Shown here piece by piece: positions 1 to 9,314 of a DNA stretch of 64,000 bases. The notes under the pieces were generated by a model, which had not been told where the DNA came from, did no database searches, and saw only the letters and a list, made by a program, of their open reading frames with translations. Made by a program: the position numbers and the translations under genes. Within the stretch, counting starts at the first letter, position 1. Every line of letters starts with the position of its first letter. Origin of the DNA: Pseudofrancisella aestuarii (GTDB lineage: Bacteria > Pseudomonadota > Gammaproteobacteria > Francisellales > Francisellaceae); NCBI RefSeq assembly GCF_003574475.2, contig NZ_QLIS02000003.1, positions 62,001-126,000 on the forward strand, given 5' to 3'.

Positions 1-482
1 TTATTTTGTATAGCAGAGAAAGCCATCAATATTCCAAAGTTAAAAGCCAAACCAAGTACAAATTGAGGCAAGGCAAAAAACCTTTTACAAAATGGATATA
101 AAATAGCTAAAAACAATGCTATAAAAGATAATATTATTGTAAATATATTCAAAAATAAGACACATACAAAAGCTACAAAAGATAAAACCAGACATAAATT
201 TACAGCATTCCTAACTGTTAATTTACCAGTAGTTAATGGTCTAGAACTTGTCCTTGCTACATGCTTATCAAAATCTATATCAGCAATATCATTTACAATA
301 CAGCCAACTGTTCGCATCACAATTACACCAATAGCAAATATAAATAAATACTTAAATTCTGGTATACCATGAGAGGCTATCACTAAAGCTGTTAGTGTTG
401 GCCATAGTATTAAAAGTATAGGAATTGGTCTATGCAATCTCATTAGCATCACATAAGCTTTTAAAGTCTCTTTATTTAACAT
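1..482 (-). CDS. ubiA: 4-hydroxybenzoate polyprenyltransferase UbiA (3' end outside window)
   Basis: UbiA transfers the polyprenyl tail to 4-hydroxybenzoate, the second committed step of ubiquinone synthesis, in the inner membrane. The reading frame stays open from an ATG at 482 to the window edge, giving about 160 N-terminal residues. The start [19 protein letters not shown] is typical of the family. The first Asp-rich prenyl-diphosphate/Mg2+ site (NDIADIDFD), followed by the conserved R-T-S-S-R-P-L segment, is visible near residues 68-85, among hydrophobic helices. The start codon lies inside the 3' end of ubiC, so the two are probably translated from one ubiCA mRNA. The C-terminal half is not in the window. 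Confidence 0.93.
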   Translation of the reverse strand, partial: MLNKETLKAYVMLMRLHRPIPILLILWPTLTALVIASHGIPEFKYLFIFAIGVIVMRTVGCIVNDIADIDFDKHVARTSSRPLTTGKLTVRNAVNLCLVLSFVAFVCVLFLNIFTIILSFIALFLAILYPFCKRFFALPQFVLGLAFNFGILMAFSAIQN

Positions 483-1002
483 TTAAACTTCTTTTTTCCA
501 CTAAATTTTTAATTCCTAAAAAATACTCTGTAATTAAAACTTTTAAATTATTTTGTTCTTTTAAAGAAAATATAGAGCTACGTGAGAAAATATAATCATT
601 TGTTACACTTCTACTCGTTTCTTGCTGAAATTCTTTATTTGAAAGCTTCCTTACAATAAAGTCACTTCTTAAAAAGTTATCATTATTATACAAAAAGCTC
701 TCGCCTATTGGATTCTCTCCTAAAGATTCAAATCTTTCTTTAAAAAAAATATACGTATCTACAGGAACAATCGTTCTTGCATACACTAATTCTTTTTCAT
801 CTGAATTTAAACTAATTTTTCTTACTATGCTATTATCTTTATTCAGCAAATTACGCTCAAAGCTATTTAAATCTTCTAACTCTTGAGAATATTTCGTAAG
901 AGTAATTTCACTATAATATTTTTTTAAAGCTATTGTTAAATGTTTAGCGTCTCTTAACCAAAATGCATAATTTTTTTCATCTATATTTGTTAGTATTTCC
1001 AT
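472..1002 (-). CDS. ubiC: Chorismate--pyruvate lyase UbiC
   Basis: UbiC cleaves chorismate to 4-hydroxybenzoate and pyruvate, feeding ubiquinone synthesis. The 176-residue product is slightly longer than the E. coli enzyme (about 165). Family signatures are present: ARTIVP at 75-80 and LGENPIGE at 94-101, which carry the conserved Arg and Gly/Glu of the product pocket. The rest is divergent, which is normal in this family. The gene overlaps ubiA by 11 bases, and the substrate of UbiA is the product of UbiC, so function and context agree. It is divergent from rph, leaving a shared promoter region of about 110 bases at 1003-1115. Confidence 0.88.
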   Translation of the reverse strand: MEILTNIDEKNYAFWLRDAKHLTIALKKYYSEITLTKYSQELEDLNSFERNLLNKDNSIVRKISLNSDEKELVYARTIVPVDTYIFFKERFESLGENPIGESFLYNNDNFLRSDFIVRKLSNKEFQQETSRSVTNDYIFSRSSIFSLKEQNNLKVLITEYFLGIKNLVEKRSLNVK

Positions 1003-1115
1003 CTCACCAAAAATTATTTTAACTGCTTAATTGTTTAAAAAACAATTCCTAAAAGCTATTATTGATAACAATTATACACATATATACTAATTTTTATATT
1101 AAACAAGGAGTCGAA

Positions 1116-1823
1116 ATGAGACCTAGTGGTAGAAATAATGACCAACTAAGGAATTTAAAAATTATACATAATTTCACTAAACATGCTGAAGGTTCAATAT
1201 TAATAGAATTTGGCGATACCAAAGTACTATGTACAGCCTCTGTAACAGAAGGTGTACCAAAATTTAAAAAAGACTCAGGAGAAGGTTGGTTAACTGCTGA
1301 ATATGGTATGCTTCCTCGATCAACGCACACAAGAATGGATAGAGAAGCTGCTCGTGGTAAACAATCAGGAAGAACTCAAGAAATACAAAGACTTATTGGT
1401 CGAGCTCTTAGAGCTAGTGTTGATCTAACTCAAATACCAGAATATACAATAAAAGTAGACTGTGACGTTATACAAGCTGATGGAGGAACGCGTACAGCAT
1501 CTATTACAGGAGCATCATTAGCAATCAAAGATGCTGTTGAATATATGAAAGAAAAAAATATGATTCCTGCTGAAGCTAAACCTTTAAAAGCACAGGTAGC
1601 TGCTATTTCTGTTGGAATATATAATGATAATCCTGTATTAGATTTAGACTATGCTGAAGATTCTAATGCTGAAACTGATATGAACGTCGTAATGAATTCA
1701 AATGGTGGTTTAATTGAAATTCAAGGTACAGCAGAAGGTAAAGATTTTTCTGAAGAAGAATTTGCTAAAATGCTTACTCTTGCTAAAAAAGGAATAAAGG
1801 AAATTTTTGAAAACTTATTCTAA
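1116..1823 (+). CDS. rph: Ribonuclease PH
   Basis: RNase PH is a phosphate-dependent 3' exoribonuclease that trims tRNA 3' ends and degrades structured RNA; it works as a hexamer. The 235-residue length fits the family (about 238). The conserved phosphate-site motif GGTRT is at 123-127, with an Arg-rich hexamer-interface segment ([15 protein letters not shown], 85-99). The start was set at 1116 because AAGGAG at 1105-1110 sits five bases upstream and the product then begins MRPSGR, as usual for RNase PH. An in-frame ATG at 1062 would add 18 atypical residues. The stop overlaps the stop of the convergent small gene by four bases. Confidence 0.96.
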   Translation: MRPSGRNNDQLRNLKIIHNFTKHAEGSILIEFGDTKVLCTASVTEGVPKFKKDSGEGWLTAEYGMLPRSTHTRMDREAARGKQSGRTQEIQRLIGRALRASVDLTQIPEYTIKVDCDVIQADGGTRTASITGASLAIKDAVEYMKEKNMIPAEAKPLKAQVAAISVGIYNDNPVLDLDYAEDSNAETDMNVVMNSNGGLIEIQGTAEGKDFSEEEFAKMLTLAKKGIKEIFENLF

Positions 1824-2146
1824 ATCTTACTAACTCTATCATTTATCTTTGCTAAAAGATCAAAATCCTTACTTTTTAATTCGATTAAGAATTCTTGTAA
1901 AGGTTCACTTTTAGCAAATTGTAGTCTTTGCTCTAACTGTTTTATTTGCTCTACAACATCATTTCTTTCTTCATATAATGAGGCTAAATCACTATCTGCA
2001 TGTCTTAGAAAATTACTTACAGAGCTTTCTTTCTTAGCTTGAAGTTTATTTTTTAAGTTATTGCTTGATGTAACTGCTCTATTTGTTGTTAAAGTCTTTC
2101 TTGCTGATAATGATAACTTTTTTCTTGGCTGTTCTTGTTCTGACAT
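1820..2146 (-). CDS. Small basic coiled-coil protein of unknown function
   Basis: I do not recognise this 108-residue protein. The N-terminal 45 residues are basic and Ser/Thr/Lys-rich ([11 protein letters not shown] near 8-18). Residues about 55-100 have heptad-like Leu/Ile spacing with alternating charge ([18 protein letters not shown]), suggesting a coiled coil. There is no signal peptide or membrane segment. ATG at 2146 is preferred; a GTG at 2155 would add three residues. The stop overlaps convergent rph by four bases. The protein-like composition supports a real gene; the function is open. Confidence 0.6.
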   Translation of the reverse strand: MSEQEQPRKKLSLSARKTLTTNRAVTSSNNLKNKLQAKKESSVSNFLRHADSDLASLYEERNDVVEQIKQLEQRLQFAKSEPLQEFLIELKSKDFDLLAKINDRVSKI

Positions 2147-2271
2147 TGATACCACTTATTATTTTTTATTTATCTTATTTACCGGAAAAATCATAAAGAT
2201 TTTGAGCGAGTGCACTTTTGAAATTATATTACATTTGAAGTGAATTTTATAGACTCTAGAAAAATCTTTAC

Positions 2272-3216
2272 TTAAGTAATTTTATTAGGAGTCACTTTTA
2301 ATGAATCTAAATCAATCAAAGCACCATAACTATCATCTTTGCCAGCCTCTCTTAATGTCAAAGTTTTACCAGATGCATTAGTATTAGTTAAATCAATATT
2401 AATACTTTGCCATCCTTTTGAGAAGCTATCATGTTTATAAACTAGCTCATCTCCAAGATAAACTTCAAAATTACTTGAATCATCTCCTGTTCTTGAATAA
2501 TAATCAAAAGACATACTCATACTATCAAAACCTTTAGATGCTAAATCATGAGAAAAATCTACAATTTCATTTTTATCACCATCTAGCTCAGCAACATTTG
2601 GACGAGCATCATCAATATTCTCAAAATCATTCCAAATTTCTATTTCTTCATCCCCTCCAGTAATATACCATTTTCCAAGAAAGTCACTATCCGTATTTAC
2701 TTTACCCCAACCATTCTCATCAACAGGCATATCATCATACTGAAAATTATCTTCGCTGAAAATCATATTATTCTCTTTTAGAATTCTAAAGAAAGTTGCT
2801 CCTCCTAATATACAATGGCTAGGAAGGTCAGACTGAGTTAGGCCATCTCCGGCAACAATACAACGCCACCTTACAGAATCCTCTGGTACATCTTCAGGAC
2901 GTACCATGATCTCTCCATATCCATTAATTATACCACTTCCAGTTGTGCCAATATCTTTAGTCAAAGCTGCATATTCATTAAGCGCGTCATTGCCATTAAG
3001 ATAATAAAAATCATGACCATTTCTTTTAAGATCATATATTTCTTTTGCTTTAGCCGTCTGCACAGAAACTTCTGCTGCTATTTTTGTTCTTAGCACGTAG
3101 TTAGAATAGGCTGAAGTGGCTATTGTAGCTATTATAGCTACAATAGCTACTGAAACCATAAGCTCTATTAGAGTAAATCCATCATCTTTTTTGAAGCATC
3201 TATTATTCATAATCAC
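2272..3216 (-). CDS. pilE4: Type IV pilin-like protein with large C-terminal domain
   Basis: This is a prepilin with a class III signal. A short basic leader ends in Gly13; cleavage before Phe14 would expose FTLIELMVSVAIVAIIATIA with Glu at mature position 5, followed by the hydrophobic polymerisation helix. At 314 residues it is about twice the usual pilin size. Residues from about 200 to the end look like an added beta-sandwich domain rich in Asp/Asn/Ser and aromatic residues, reminiscent of a carbohydrate-binding fold (inference). The start overlaps the stop of the upstream HtpX-like gene by four bases, with a second ATG two codons later. I recall a lemA-htpX-pilin neighbourhood in Francisella, where the pilin is called pilE4; the symbol rests on that memory. 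Confidence 0.72.
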   Translation of the reverse strand: MIMNNRCFKKDDGFTLIELMVSVAIVAIIATIATSAYSNYVLRTKIAAEVSVQTAKAKEIYDLKRNGHDFYYLNGNDALNEYAALTKDIGTTGSGIINGYGEIMVRPEDVPEDSVRWRCIVAGDGLTQSDLPSHCILGGATFFRILKENNMIFSEDNFQYDDMPVDENGWGKVNTDSDFLGKWYITGGDEEIEIWNDFENIDDARPNVAELDGDKNEIVDFSHDLASKGFDSMSMSFDYYSRTGDDSSNFEVYLGDELVYKHDSFSKGWQSINIDLTNTNASGKTLTLREAGKDDSYGALIDLDSLKVTPNKIT

Positions 3217-4277
3217 GAACCTTTAGCACTTACACCTATAGACTGCAATCTATTCTCTAAGCTTGGATGTGTAGAAAACATATCTGACATATCACCACCA
3301 CTAAAACCCACACTTAATGGATCATAAATATAAGAAGCTCTACGAAGATTTTCATTTTTATTATGTTTATACTCATTTTGTGCTTCAGGAGTGGTGCTGT
3401 CTTTTGATATCTTCATCAATGCACTTGCCATAGGCATATTTGTCCGCATTAATTCTACAGCTCCCGCATCTGCCATATACTCTCTTGTCCGACTTAAGAA
3501 TAGCATCATAAATATAGTAAATATTTGCAAAACATATCTTAAAATAATAATTATTAAGAAAAATACTGCAGCATTATTATTACGATTATTACTACTTCTA
3601 TTATTTCCAGAGAAAAGCACTGAATAAAATAGGAAATCCATGATGATAAGCATCATATTAGATAAAACCATAGTAAAAAGGTTTAGTTTAATATCTTGAT
3701 TTCTGATATGAGTTAGTTCATGTGCCATAACAGCCTGTAATTCATCTCTAGTTAAACTTTGAGCTAACTTAGCAGTTATTGCAACCATTGCTGATTTCTC
3801 TGAATATCCTGACGCAAAAGCATTCATATAGTTTGCATTAATAAGAAATACTTTTGGCATATATCTCATGCCTGCAGCAACTTTCATTTCCTCAACAACA
3901 TTATAAACTCTACGAGCTAAAGGATCATTATTATCTGCTGTTATTTCCTGATAGTCAGTACCAGAAAGCATAATTTTATCATACATTGCAAAGGTAATAT
4001 AAAGCCAAATAATCGTTATAGCGGAAATTATAATAGTTGCATAAGGGATAATTTTGAATGTTGCAAGCCATACAAAGACCTGACCTATAGAAAGCTGCTG
4101 GTGATAATACTGATAATATGCATTTGCTAATTCACTATATCTATAAACAGTATCTACAAATATACCCAGTAAAAAGAAAACAATTAGAAATACTGCTATA
4201 ACTAAATATGTCTTTTGCGTGTTTTTACGTACTACTTCTCTCCAATTTGCTGAGCCGTAGTGTAAATTTTCACTCAT
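3213..4277 (-). CDS. HtpX-like M48 family membrane metalloprotease
   Basis: A membrane-bound zinc protease of family M48, the group of HtpX, which degrades misfolded membrane proteins. The zinc-binding HELTH motif is at 186-190, and a downstream E in SRTREYMADAGAVEL is the probable third ligand. Transmembrane helices lie near 22-44, 64-98, about 203-226 and 236-262. The domain order (two N-terminal helices, catalytic core, two further helices) fits HtpX, but the 354 residues exceed the classical 285-295. It follows lemA with no gap (lemA stop at 4278-4280, this start at 4277). A lemA-protease pair is a recurrent bacterial arrangement. Confident in the family; the exact substrate is unknown. 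Confidence 0.88.
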   Translation of the reverse strand: MSENLHYGSANWREVVRKNTQKTYLVIAVFLIVFFLLGIFVDTVYRYSELANAYYQYYHQQLSIGQVFVWLATFKIIPYATIIISAITIIWLYITFAMYDKIMLSGTDYQEITADNNDPLARRVYNVVEEMKVAAGMRYMPKVFLINANYMNAFASGYSEKSAMVAITAKLAQSLTRDELQAVMAHELTHIRNQDIKLNLFTMVLSNMMLIIMDFLFYSVLFSGNNRSSNNRNNNAAVFFLIIIILRYVLQIFTIFMMLFLSRTREYMADAGAVELMRTNMPMASALMKISKDSTTPEAQNEYKHNKNENLRRASYIYDPLSVGFSGGDMSDMFSTHPSLENRLQSIGVSAKGS

Positions 4278-4853
4278 CTATAGCTCCACTCTTGCTTCTT
4301 CTAATTGAGCTTTCTTTTCTTCAGAAATATTCCAATAAATAAAATTCTCATCTAACTTCTTAAAGAAACTTACTACTACTCCAGCAAAAAATGATTTCTT
4401 ATGGGCATTATATCTTTCTATAGAATCATTAAGCGCTTGCTTAGCAAAAGCTAATTTATTCTCAGTCGAAGTTATTTCTTCTTGTAATTGAATAACATTC
4501 TGATTAGCTTTTAATTCTGGATAGTTCTCAAATTGAACATTTATGCCTCTAGCAAATTCTGAAATTTTATTTTCAGCATCAATTCTTTCTTGTACGTCGC
4601 CATTTTCTTTTGCCACATTTGCTTTATTTCTTAAAGCTACTACTTGTTTTAATGTAGTTTGCTCATAATCCATATATTTTTTAACCACATTCACTAAGGA
4701 GTCAAAAACTTTAGCACGACGGTCAAGTTGCACATCAATTTGTTTTTCTGAATTTTTAACTGTTTCTATTTCAGCAATTAACTTGTTATAAGTCATAACC
4801 ACATATACACAGATAGCAGCTATCACTAATAATAAAATTACTCCAAATGTCAT
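4278..4853 (-). CDS. lemA: LemA family protein
   Basis: LemA proteins have one N-terminal membrane helix followed by a helical, mostly periplasmic domain of poorly defined role. Here the helix is at about 2-21, followed by conserved segments near 28-60 (YNKLIAEIETVKNSEKQIDVQ, then LDRRAKVFDSLVNVVKKY) and the ENYPELKANQNVIQLQEEI region. The 191-residue length is normal. A strong ribosome site (AAAGGGGA) lies just upstream of the ATG. It is the first gene of an apparent three-gene unit with the HtpX-like protease and the pilin. A role as a partner of the adjacent protease is inferred from the recurring pairing. Confidence 0.9.
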   Translation of the reverse strand: MTFGVILLLVIAAICVYVVMTYNKLIAEIETVKNSEKQIDVQLDRRAKVFDSLVNVVKKYMDYEQTTLKQVVALRNKANVAKENGDVQERIDAENKISEFARGINVQFENYPELKANQNVIQLQEEITSTENKLAFAKQALNDSIERYNAHKKSFFAGVVVSFFKKLDENFIYWNISEEKKAQLEEARVEL

Positions 4854-4942
4854 TAGTCATTCCCCTTTACTCAAAAATATAAATTTACTTAATATAATTT
4901 ATATGCTCTTTAGCATACTTTTTCAAGGATAATTGAATAAAA

Positions 4943-5824
4943 CTAGACTGAATGAATAAAATCAGAAAATGCTTTAGTAAGATTTGTATGATATTTTTTC
5001 TTATTGAGAAGTAAATAAAACTCTCTACTTAGATCTAACTCTTCTACTTTTAAAATTTTGAATTTTTGTATATCTGGAGACCCTTCGACAATCGCCTCTG
5101 ATAAACACGCAAGTGAATCACTGTGTGAAACATATTGCTTTATCGCTTCAGAATTATTTAACACCATTAATTGCTTCAAATTTTTAGCATCCTTACCAAG
5201 TTCTTTATAAAAAATATCAAATGTTCCTGAACCAGCTTCTCTTGTTACCCATTCATATTTAAGAATATCTTTTATTGAGACTTTTTTCTTTTTTGCTAAA
5301 GGATGATTAATAGAACAAAAGACTTTTAAGTTATCTTTTCTCCATAATTCCACATCTAATACCTGACTATCACAAGCACCTTCTACAAAACCAATATCAC
5401 ACCCAAGCATTTCTACTTGATGGATAATTTCTTTTGTATTTCCGTTAATAATTTCTAACTCTACATCTGGGTATTTTTGCTTGAACTGGGCTAAGTATTT
5501 AGGTAAAACGTAACTTGCAAGAGTTGTACTAGCGCCAACTATAAGTTTTCCAGATAAATGCTCATTATCAACAGCAAATGATTCAAACTCACTGACTTCA
5601 TCTAAAATGCGAATTGCTTTTGCTAACAGATTCTGACCATTATCATTTAGTTTCATCCTTTTTCCAACTCTATCAAATAAAGTTGTATCTAGCATACTTT
5701 CTAGTTGGGATAAGGACATACTTGCAGCAGCTTGTGAAATAAAACACTTTTCTGCACCAAGGCTAATAGATTCTGACTTAGCAGTATTAACAAAAACTTG
5801 TAGTTGCTTAAGAGTTATTTTCAT
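4943..5824 (-). CDS. LysR family transcriptional regulator
   Basis: A 293-residue LysR-type regulator. The N-terminal winged helix-turn-helix is clear at about 1-60 (ITLKQLQVFVNTAKSES, then SQAAASMSLSQLE and LFDRVGKR), followed by a linker helix and a periplasmic-binding-like effector domain from about 88 (KLIVGASTTLASYVLP). It is divergent from the TSUP permease at 5984, the classic layout in which a LysR protein controls its neighbour and itself from the shared 160-base intergenic region. The effector is unknown; a sulfur or organic-anion ligand would fit the neighbour but is speculation. Confidence 0.9.
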   Translation of the reverse strand: MKITLKQLQVFVNTAKSESISLGAEKCFISQAAASMSLSQLESMLDTTLFDRVGKRMKLNDNGQNLLAKAIRILDEVSEFESFAVDNEHLSGKLIVGASTTLASYVLPKYLAQFKQKYPDVELEIINGNTKEIIHQVEMLGCDIGFVEGACDSQVLDVELWRKDNLKVFCSINHPLAKKKKVSIKDILKYEWVTREAGSGTFDIFYKELGKDAKNLKQLMVLNNSEAIKQYVSHSDSLACLSEAIVEGSPDIQKFKILKVEELDLSREFYLLLNKKKYHTNLTKAFSDFIHSV

Positions 5825-5983
5825 AAATTATCTTGTTATATTTAACATCTTATTAGTTAAATAAGAATCAAAACCAATAATTAATATCATTTTAACTTAT
5901 ATATCTTATAAAAAATATCTATTTAACCTTTTATCATTTACAGATAATATAAATACCTTGATTAATTTTATTTGTATATATTT

Positions 5984-6700
5984 ATGGATTACTTACTAAT
6001 ATTCTTATGCCTGGGGTTTCTTACTAGCCTCCTTGCAAGAATAATTGGTATTAAAGGAGATGTAATCTTAATATTACTTTTAATATTAATTATCGCAGAT
6101 GATGGTTGTATTATAAATCACAACTATAGTGATATAGCAGTTAATACATCTCTAATTATAATACTATTTAGCTCTTTAATTAGCATAATAAATTTACATA
6201 AATCAAAAAGTTTAAACTGGATACTCGTAACAAATATTATTCCAGCTACTTTTATAGGTGCTGTAACTAGCTTTGTTTTTTCTGATGGAATTCAAATGAT
6301 AGATGCTGCAGCTATTAGTGGAAGTGTACTTCTTTTTCTGACCATATTAACTATCTACAATTTAATAAAACTCTCTCAAACAAATAGTCCTCTAAATAAA
6401 AATCTAGTATTTAGTTTATTTAAACTTAATAGCAGCAAAATTCTAAATGTAATGATGTTTTCTGCTTTAGCTATTTCAGTAGCACTAATAAGTTTAGCTT
6501 TAATTAATGATTATCAAAGCTACTCCTTATATTCTTCAGCTTGGGCTATAAAGTGGCTTGCAATCTTATGCATTCTACCAATAAAGCTATTCAGCTCATA
6601 TTTGGGTTCAAAATATTTGCATAAGTTATCTAGCACATATTCAAAATTTTTATTTGCTGGAGTATTAAGTATTATAGGCTCTACTTTATTATTTATTTAA
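5984..6700 (+). CDS. TSUP (TauE/SafE) family membrane permease
   Basis: A 238-residue, almost wholly hydrophobic protein with about seven or eight membrane helices. The TSUP pattern is recognisable: an N-terminal helix and Gly-rich turn (GFLTSLLARIIGIKGD), then VNTSLIIILFSSLIS followed by a short basic loop (HKSKSLNW) and the IPATFIGA segment. TSUP members move sulfite, sulfonates, thiosulfate or other organic anions; the substrate here cannot be read from sequence. ATG at 5984 was chosen; a TTG at 5972 would add four residues, and neither has a clear ribosome site. It is divergent from a LysR gene and converges on the P-type ATPase gene, overlapping it by eight bases. Confidence 0.68.
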   Translation: MDYLLIFLCLGFLTSLLARIIGIKGDVILILLLILIIADDGCIINHNYSDIAVNTSLIIILFSSLISIINLHKSKSLNWILVTNIIPATFIGAVTSFVFSDGIQMIDAAAISGSVLLFLTILTIYNLIKLSQTNSPLNKNLVFSLFKLNSSKILNVMMFSALAISVALISLALINDYQSYSLYSSAWAIKWLAILCILPIKLFSSYLGSKYLHKLSSTYSKFLFAGVLSIIGSTLLFI

Positions 6701-8876
6701 TCTTCAGTAATCTTAGTGCATTCATAATTACAATAAATGTTGCCCCCATATCAGCTACTATTGCCATCCACAAAGTAGCCACACCCGCTATAGCAAGAGT
6801 TATAAATAAAGCCTTTATGATTATTGCAAAGATAATATTTTGCTTAATAATTTTTACTGTTCTTTTTGAATGTTTAATTAGCCAAGGTAACTTACTTACA
6901 TCATCTGACATAAGAGCTATATCCGCTGTTTCTATAGCAATATCACTTCCTATTACTCCCATAGCAATACCTAAATTAGATCTTGCCAAAGCTGGTGCAT
7001 CATTTATACCATCACCCACCATTGCAACTTCTTTATACTTTTCAACTAGCTCTTCTACTTTCGAAACTTTATTTTCTGGTAATAATTCAGCATAGACTTT
7101 ATCTATCCCACTTTTTTTACCAAGAGCTTTTGCCGTACCGGAATTATCACCTGTCAGCATAACCGTTTGTTCTATACCTAATTCTCTCAAATTATTTAAA
7201 ATTACTTGGATATTCTCTTTTAGAGCATCTTGAACAGCTATTATTCCAACTATTTCCTGATCATCTCCCACAAAAATCAAGGTATGTCCCAAATTTTCTA
7301 ACTCAACAGCTTTTTCATGCATTGAACTATTTCCACACAATTGTTTTTCATGGCTAAACACATGGCTACCAAGCCAATACTCTTTTCCTTCTACTTTTCC
7401 AGAAACACCTTTACCTCTAATAACTTGAGTATCATCACTATCTACTAATCCTATATTATGTTCTTTGGAATAGTTTAAAATAGCTTCAGCAATAGGATGA
7501 TCAGTATTTTTTTCTAGGCTTCCAGCAATTTTAATAAGCTCTTCTTCTGATATATTATTAGTTATAACTTCTCTAACACTTGGCTTACCTTGTGTTAAAG
7601 TTCCCGTCTTATCAAAAGCTATAGCTTTTAATTTTGCTGGAATCTCAATAAAGGTTCCCCCTTTAATTAATACACCATTTCTAGCAGCACTAGCTAAAGA
7701 TGAAACAATTGATATTGGGGTAGAAATAACCAGTGCACATGGACATGCTATAACTAAAATAACTAAAGCTTCATAAATCCAGCTCAGCCAAGCCCTTCCA
7801 AAAAATAATGGAGGTACAATAGCTATTAAGATAGCTAAAATTAACATAGCTGGTGTATATCTTCGAGCAAAGCGATCAACCCATTTTTCTGACTGTGAAC
7901 GTTTTGACTGTGCATGCTCTATAGCTTGGATAATTTTAGCTACAGAAGAGTCTTCTGCTGTTTTTGTAGTTTTTATTTCTATAGTTGCATTACCATTTAT
8001 ACTTCCAGCAAAAACTATATCACCTACTTGTTTTTGTATTGGCATTGACTCACCAGTTATAGGTGCCTGATTTAAGAAACTACTACCTTTTATAATTTCA
8101 CCGTCTAAAGCTACCCTTTCACCCGGTTTAATAAGAACTCTTCGTCCTATGTTAATTTCTGAAATAGGTTTTTCTTCAAACTCTTTATCATGAGTACAAT
8201 AAACTAAAGCTTTATCTGGAGTTAAAGTCATTAATTTTGTGATAGCTGATCTAGCATTACCCACACTCCAAGATTCTAAAGATAGAGAAAATGCAAATAA
8301 GAAACTTACTATCGCTGCTTCAAACCATTGACCAATTGCTACTGCACAGACTATAGCTATAACCATTAATAAATTCATATCAGCATCAAGCCTTTTCAAG
8401 GCTGCCCATGCTTTAGGAAAAACAAACCAACTCCCTGAAATTATCGCTAATAAATAAAATACTTGTGAAACTATTGGAAAAACTTCCGTAGTACTTGATT
8501 CACCAACAATTAAAGCATGAATAAAACCATGTAAAAATCCGTGATATAAATATGCAGTTACTATAAACAATCCACTAAGTAATGTTGTTATTAAACGTAG
8601 ATGACGCCTCCAAAAGCTCTGATTTTCATCATTATTTTTAATGTACTCACTCCATGTTGTAGCTTTCAACCCAGACTTTTTAATTAACGTTACTATTTCT
8701 TTAACTGAAATTTGATTATCTGCTGATTGCTCGATAAGTAACTTACCATTTAAAAGATCAAATTGAAGATGATCTTCTGAAACATTTTTTATAAGTGCTT
8801 TTTTTATTATGCTAACCTCTTCAACACAGTCTAAACCATAGACTTTAAAGCTTAAATAATTTTTAGTTTCACTCAT
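6693..8876 (-). CDS. Heavy-metal P1B-type ATPase (ZntA/CadA-like)
   Basis: An inner-membrane metal-exporting ATPase of 727 residues. Landmarks: TGES actuator motif near 274-277, the intramembrane metal site CPC at about 378-380, phosphorylation motif DKTGT at about 422-426, an HP dipeptide (TDHPIAEA), and GDGINDAPALA in the hinge. The CPC site and ZntA-like layout suggest Zn2+/Cd2+/Pb2+ export. The N-terminal HMA-like domain is degenerate: the usual GMDCxxC is GLDCVEE at 14-20, so only one Cys remains. The ATG overlaps the stop of the ArsR gene by four bases, so both are co-translated and controlled by the operator at 9256-9279. Confidence 0.93.
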   Translation of the reverse strand: MSETKNYLSFKVYGLDCVEEVSIIKKALIKNVSEDHLQFDLLNGKLLIEQSADNQISVKEIVTLIKKSGLKATTWSEYIKNNDENQSFWRRHLRLITTLLSGLFIVTAYLYHGFLHGFIHALIVGESSTTEVFPIVSQVFYLLAIISGSWFVFPKAWAALKRLDADMNLLMVIAIVCAVAIGQWFEAAIVSFLFAFSLSLESWSVGNARSAITKLMTLTPDKALVYCTHDKEFEEKPISEINIGRRVLIKPGERVALDGEIIKGSSFLNQAPITGESMPIQKQVGDIVFAGSINGNATIEIKTTKTAEDSSVAKIIQAIEHAQSKRSQSEKWVDRFARRYTPAMLILAILIAIVPPLFFGRAWLSWIYEALVILVIACPCALVISTPISIVSSLASAARNGVLIKGGTFIEIPAKLKAIAFDKTGTLTQGKPSVREVITNNISEEELIKIAGSLEKNTDHPIAEAILNYSKEHNIGLVDSDDTQVIRGKGVSGKVEGKEYWLGSHVFSHEKQLCGNSSMHEKAVELENLGHTLIFVGDDQEIVGIIAVQDALKENIQVILNNLRELGIEQTVMLTGDNSGTAKALGKKSGIDKVYAELLPENKVSKVEELVEKYKEVAMVGDGINDAPALARSNLGIAMGVIGSDIAIETADIALMSDDVSKLPWLIKHSKRTVKIIKQNIIFAIIIKALFITLAIAGVATLWMAIVADMGATFIVIMNALRLLKIK

Positions 8877-9241
8877 ATTGAAACTCCTTCTTTAGCGTGT
8901 ATTTCTGGAAGATGCTCTAGACTCTGTTCAACCATTTCTTTAATCAGTTTTAAATCTTGCTTCACAGTAGCATCATCTTTTAGTGCTTCTAGAAGCCACT
9001 TTAACTCTTCTTTATATATAGAGTTAAAGTAGAAATAGTGGAATCGTCCCTGCTTTCTCTTATGGATAAGTTTATTACGTCTTAAAATGTCAAGATGCTT
9101 TGATAATGTAGAGTTAGCTAGTTTAAAAATATGTGCCAAATGACATAAACAAAGCTCATGATGATAAATGACCATTAAAACTCTAATTCTAGTCTCATCC
9201 CCTAAAGCTTTTTGAAAATCTACGATATCTGCTAGTTTCAT
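8873..9241 (-). CDS. ArsR/SmtB family metal-sensing repressor
   Basis: A 122-residue winged-helix repressor. The metal motif ELCLCHL (Cys31, Cys33) sits in the position of the ELCVCDL sensor site of ArsR/CadC proteins, followed by the recognition helix region LANSTLSKHLDILRRNKLIHKRKQG. Such repressors leave DNA when metal binds. The gene is first in a two-gene operon with the metal-exporting ATPase, overlapping by four bases, and a palindromic operator lies right upstream. The C-terminal tail contains several His and Glu. Whether it senses arsenite, Cd/Pb or Zn cannot be settled here, but the partner ATPase points to a divalent soft metal. Confidence 0.92.
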   Translation of the reverse strand: MKLADIVDFQKALGDETRIRVLMVIYHHELCLCHLAHIFKLANSTLSKHLDILRRNKLIHKRKQGRFHYFYFNSIYKEELKWLLEALKDDATVKQDLKLIKEMVEQSLEHLPEIHAKEGVSI

Positions 9242-9255
9242 ATTAATCTCTCAAT

Positions 9256-9279
9256 ATGTTTCGTTATTTAGCGAAATAT
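9256..9279. promoter_or_regulatory. Probable ArsR operator palindrome
   Basis: Imperfect palindrome ATGTTTCG, 8-base spacer, CGAAATAT, 15 bases upstream of the arsR-like start codon. It lies just downstream of the predicted -10 box, where a bound repressor would block transcription. The size fits operators of ArsR/SmtB proteins. Assignment is by position and symmetry. Confidence 0.65.
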
Positions 9280-9285
9280 AGTTAT

Positions 9286-9314
9286 ATAATAAAAAAATTA
9301 AAGTTAAACTTCAA
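9286..9314 (-). promoter_or_regulatory. Predicted sigma-70 promoter of the arsR-ATPase operon
   Basis: On the minus strand, -35 TTGAAG (9314-9309), a 17-base spacer and -10 TATTAT (9291-9286). The predicted start point falls at or within the operator palindrome. Confidence 0.55.

Noticed and set aside
2206-2218. Palindrome AGTGCACT upstream of the small coiled-coil gene as a regulatory site
   Set aside because: Eight-base palindromes occur by chance at this rate, and no matching regulator or second copy was seen.
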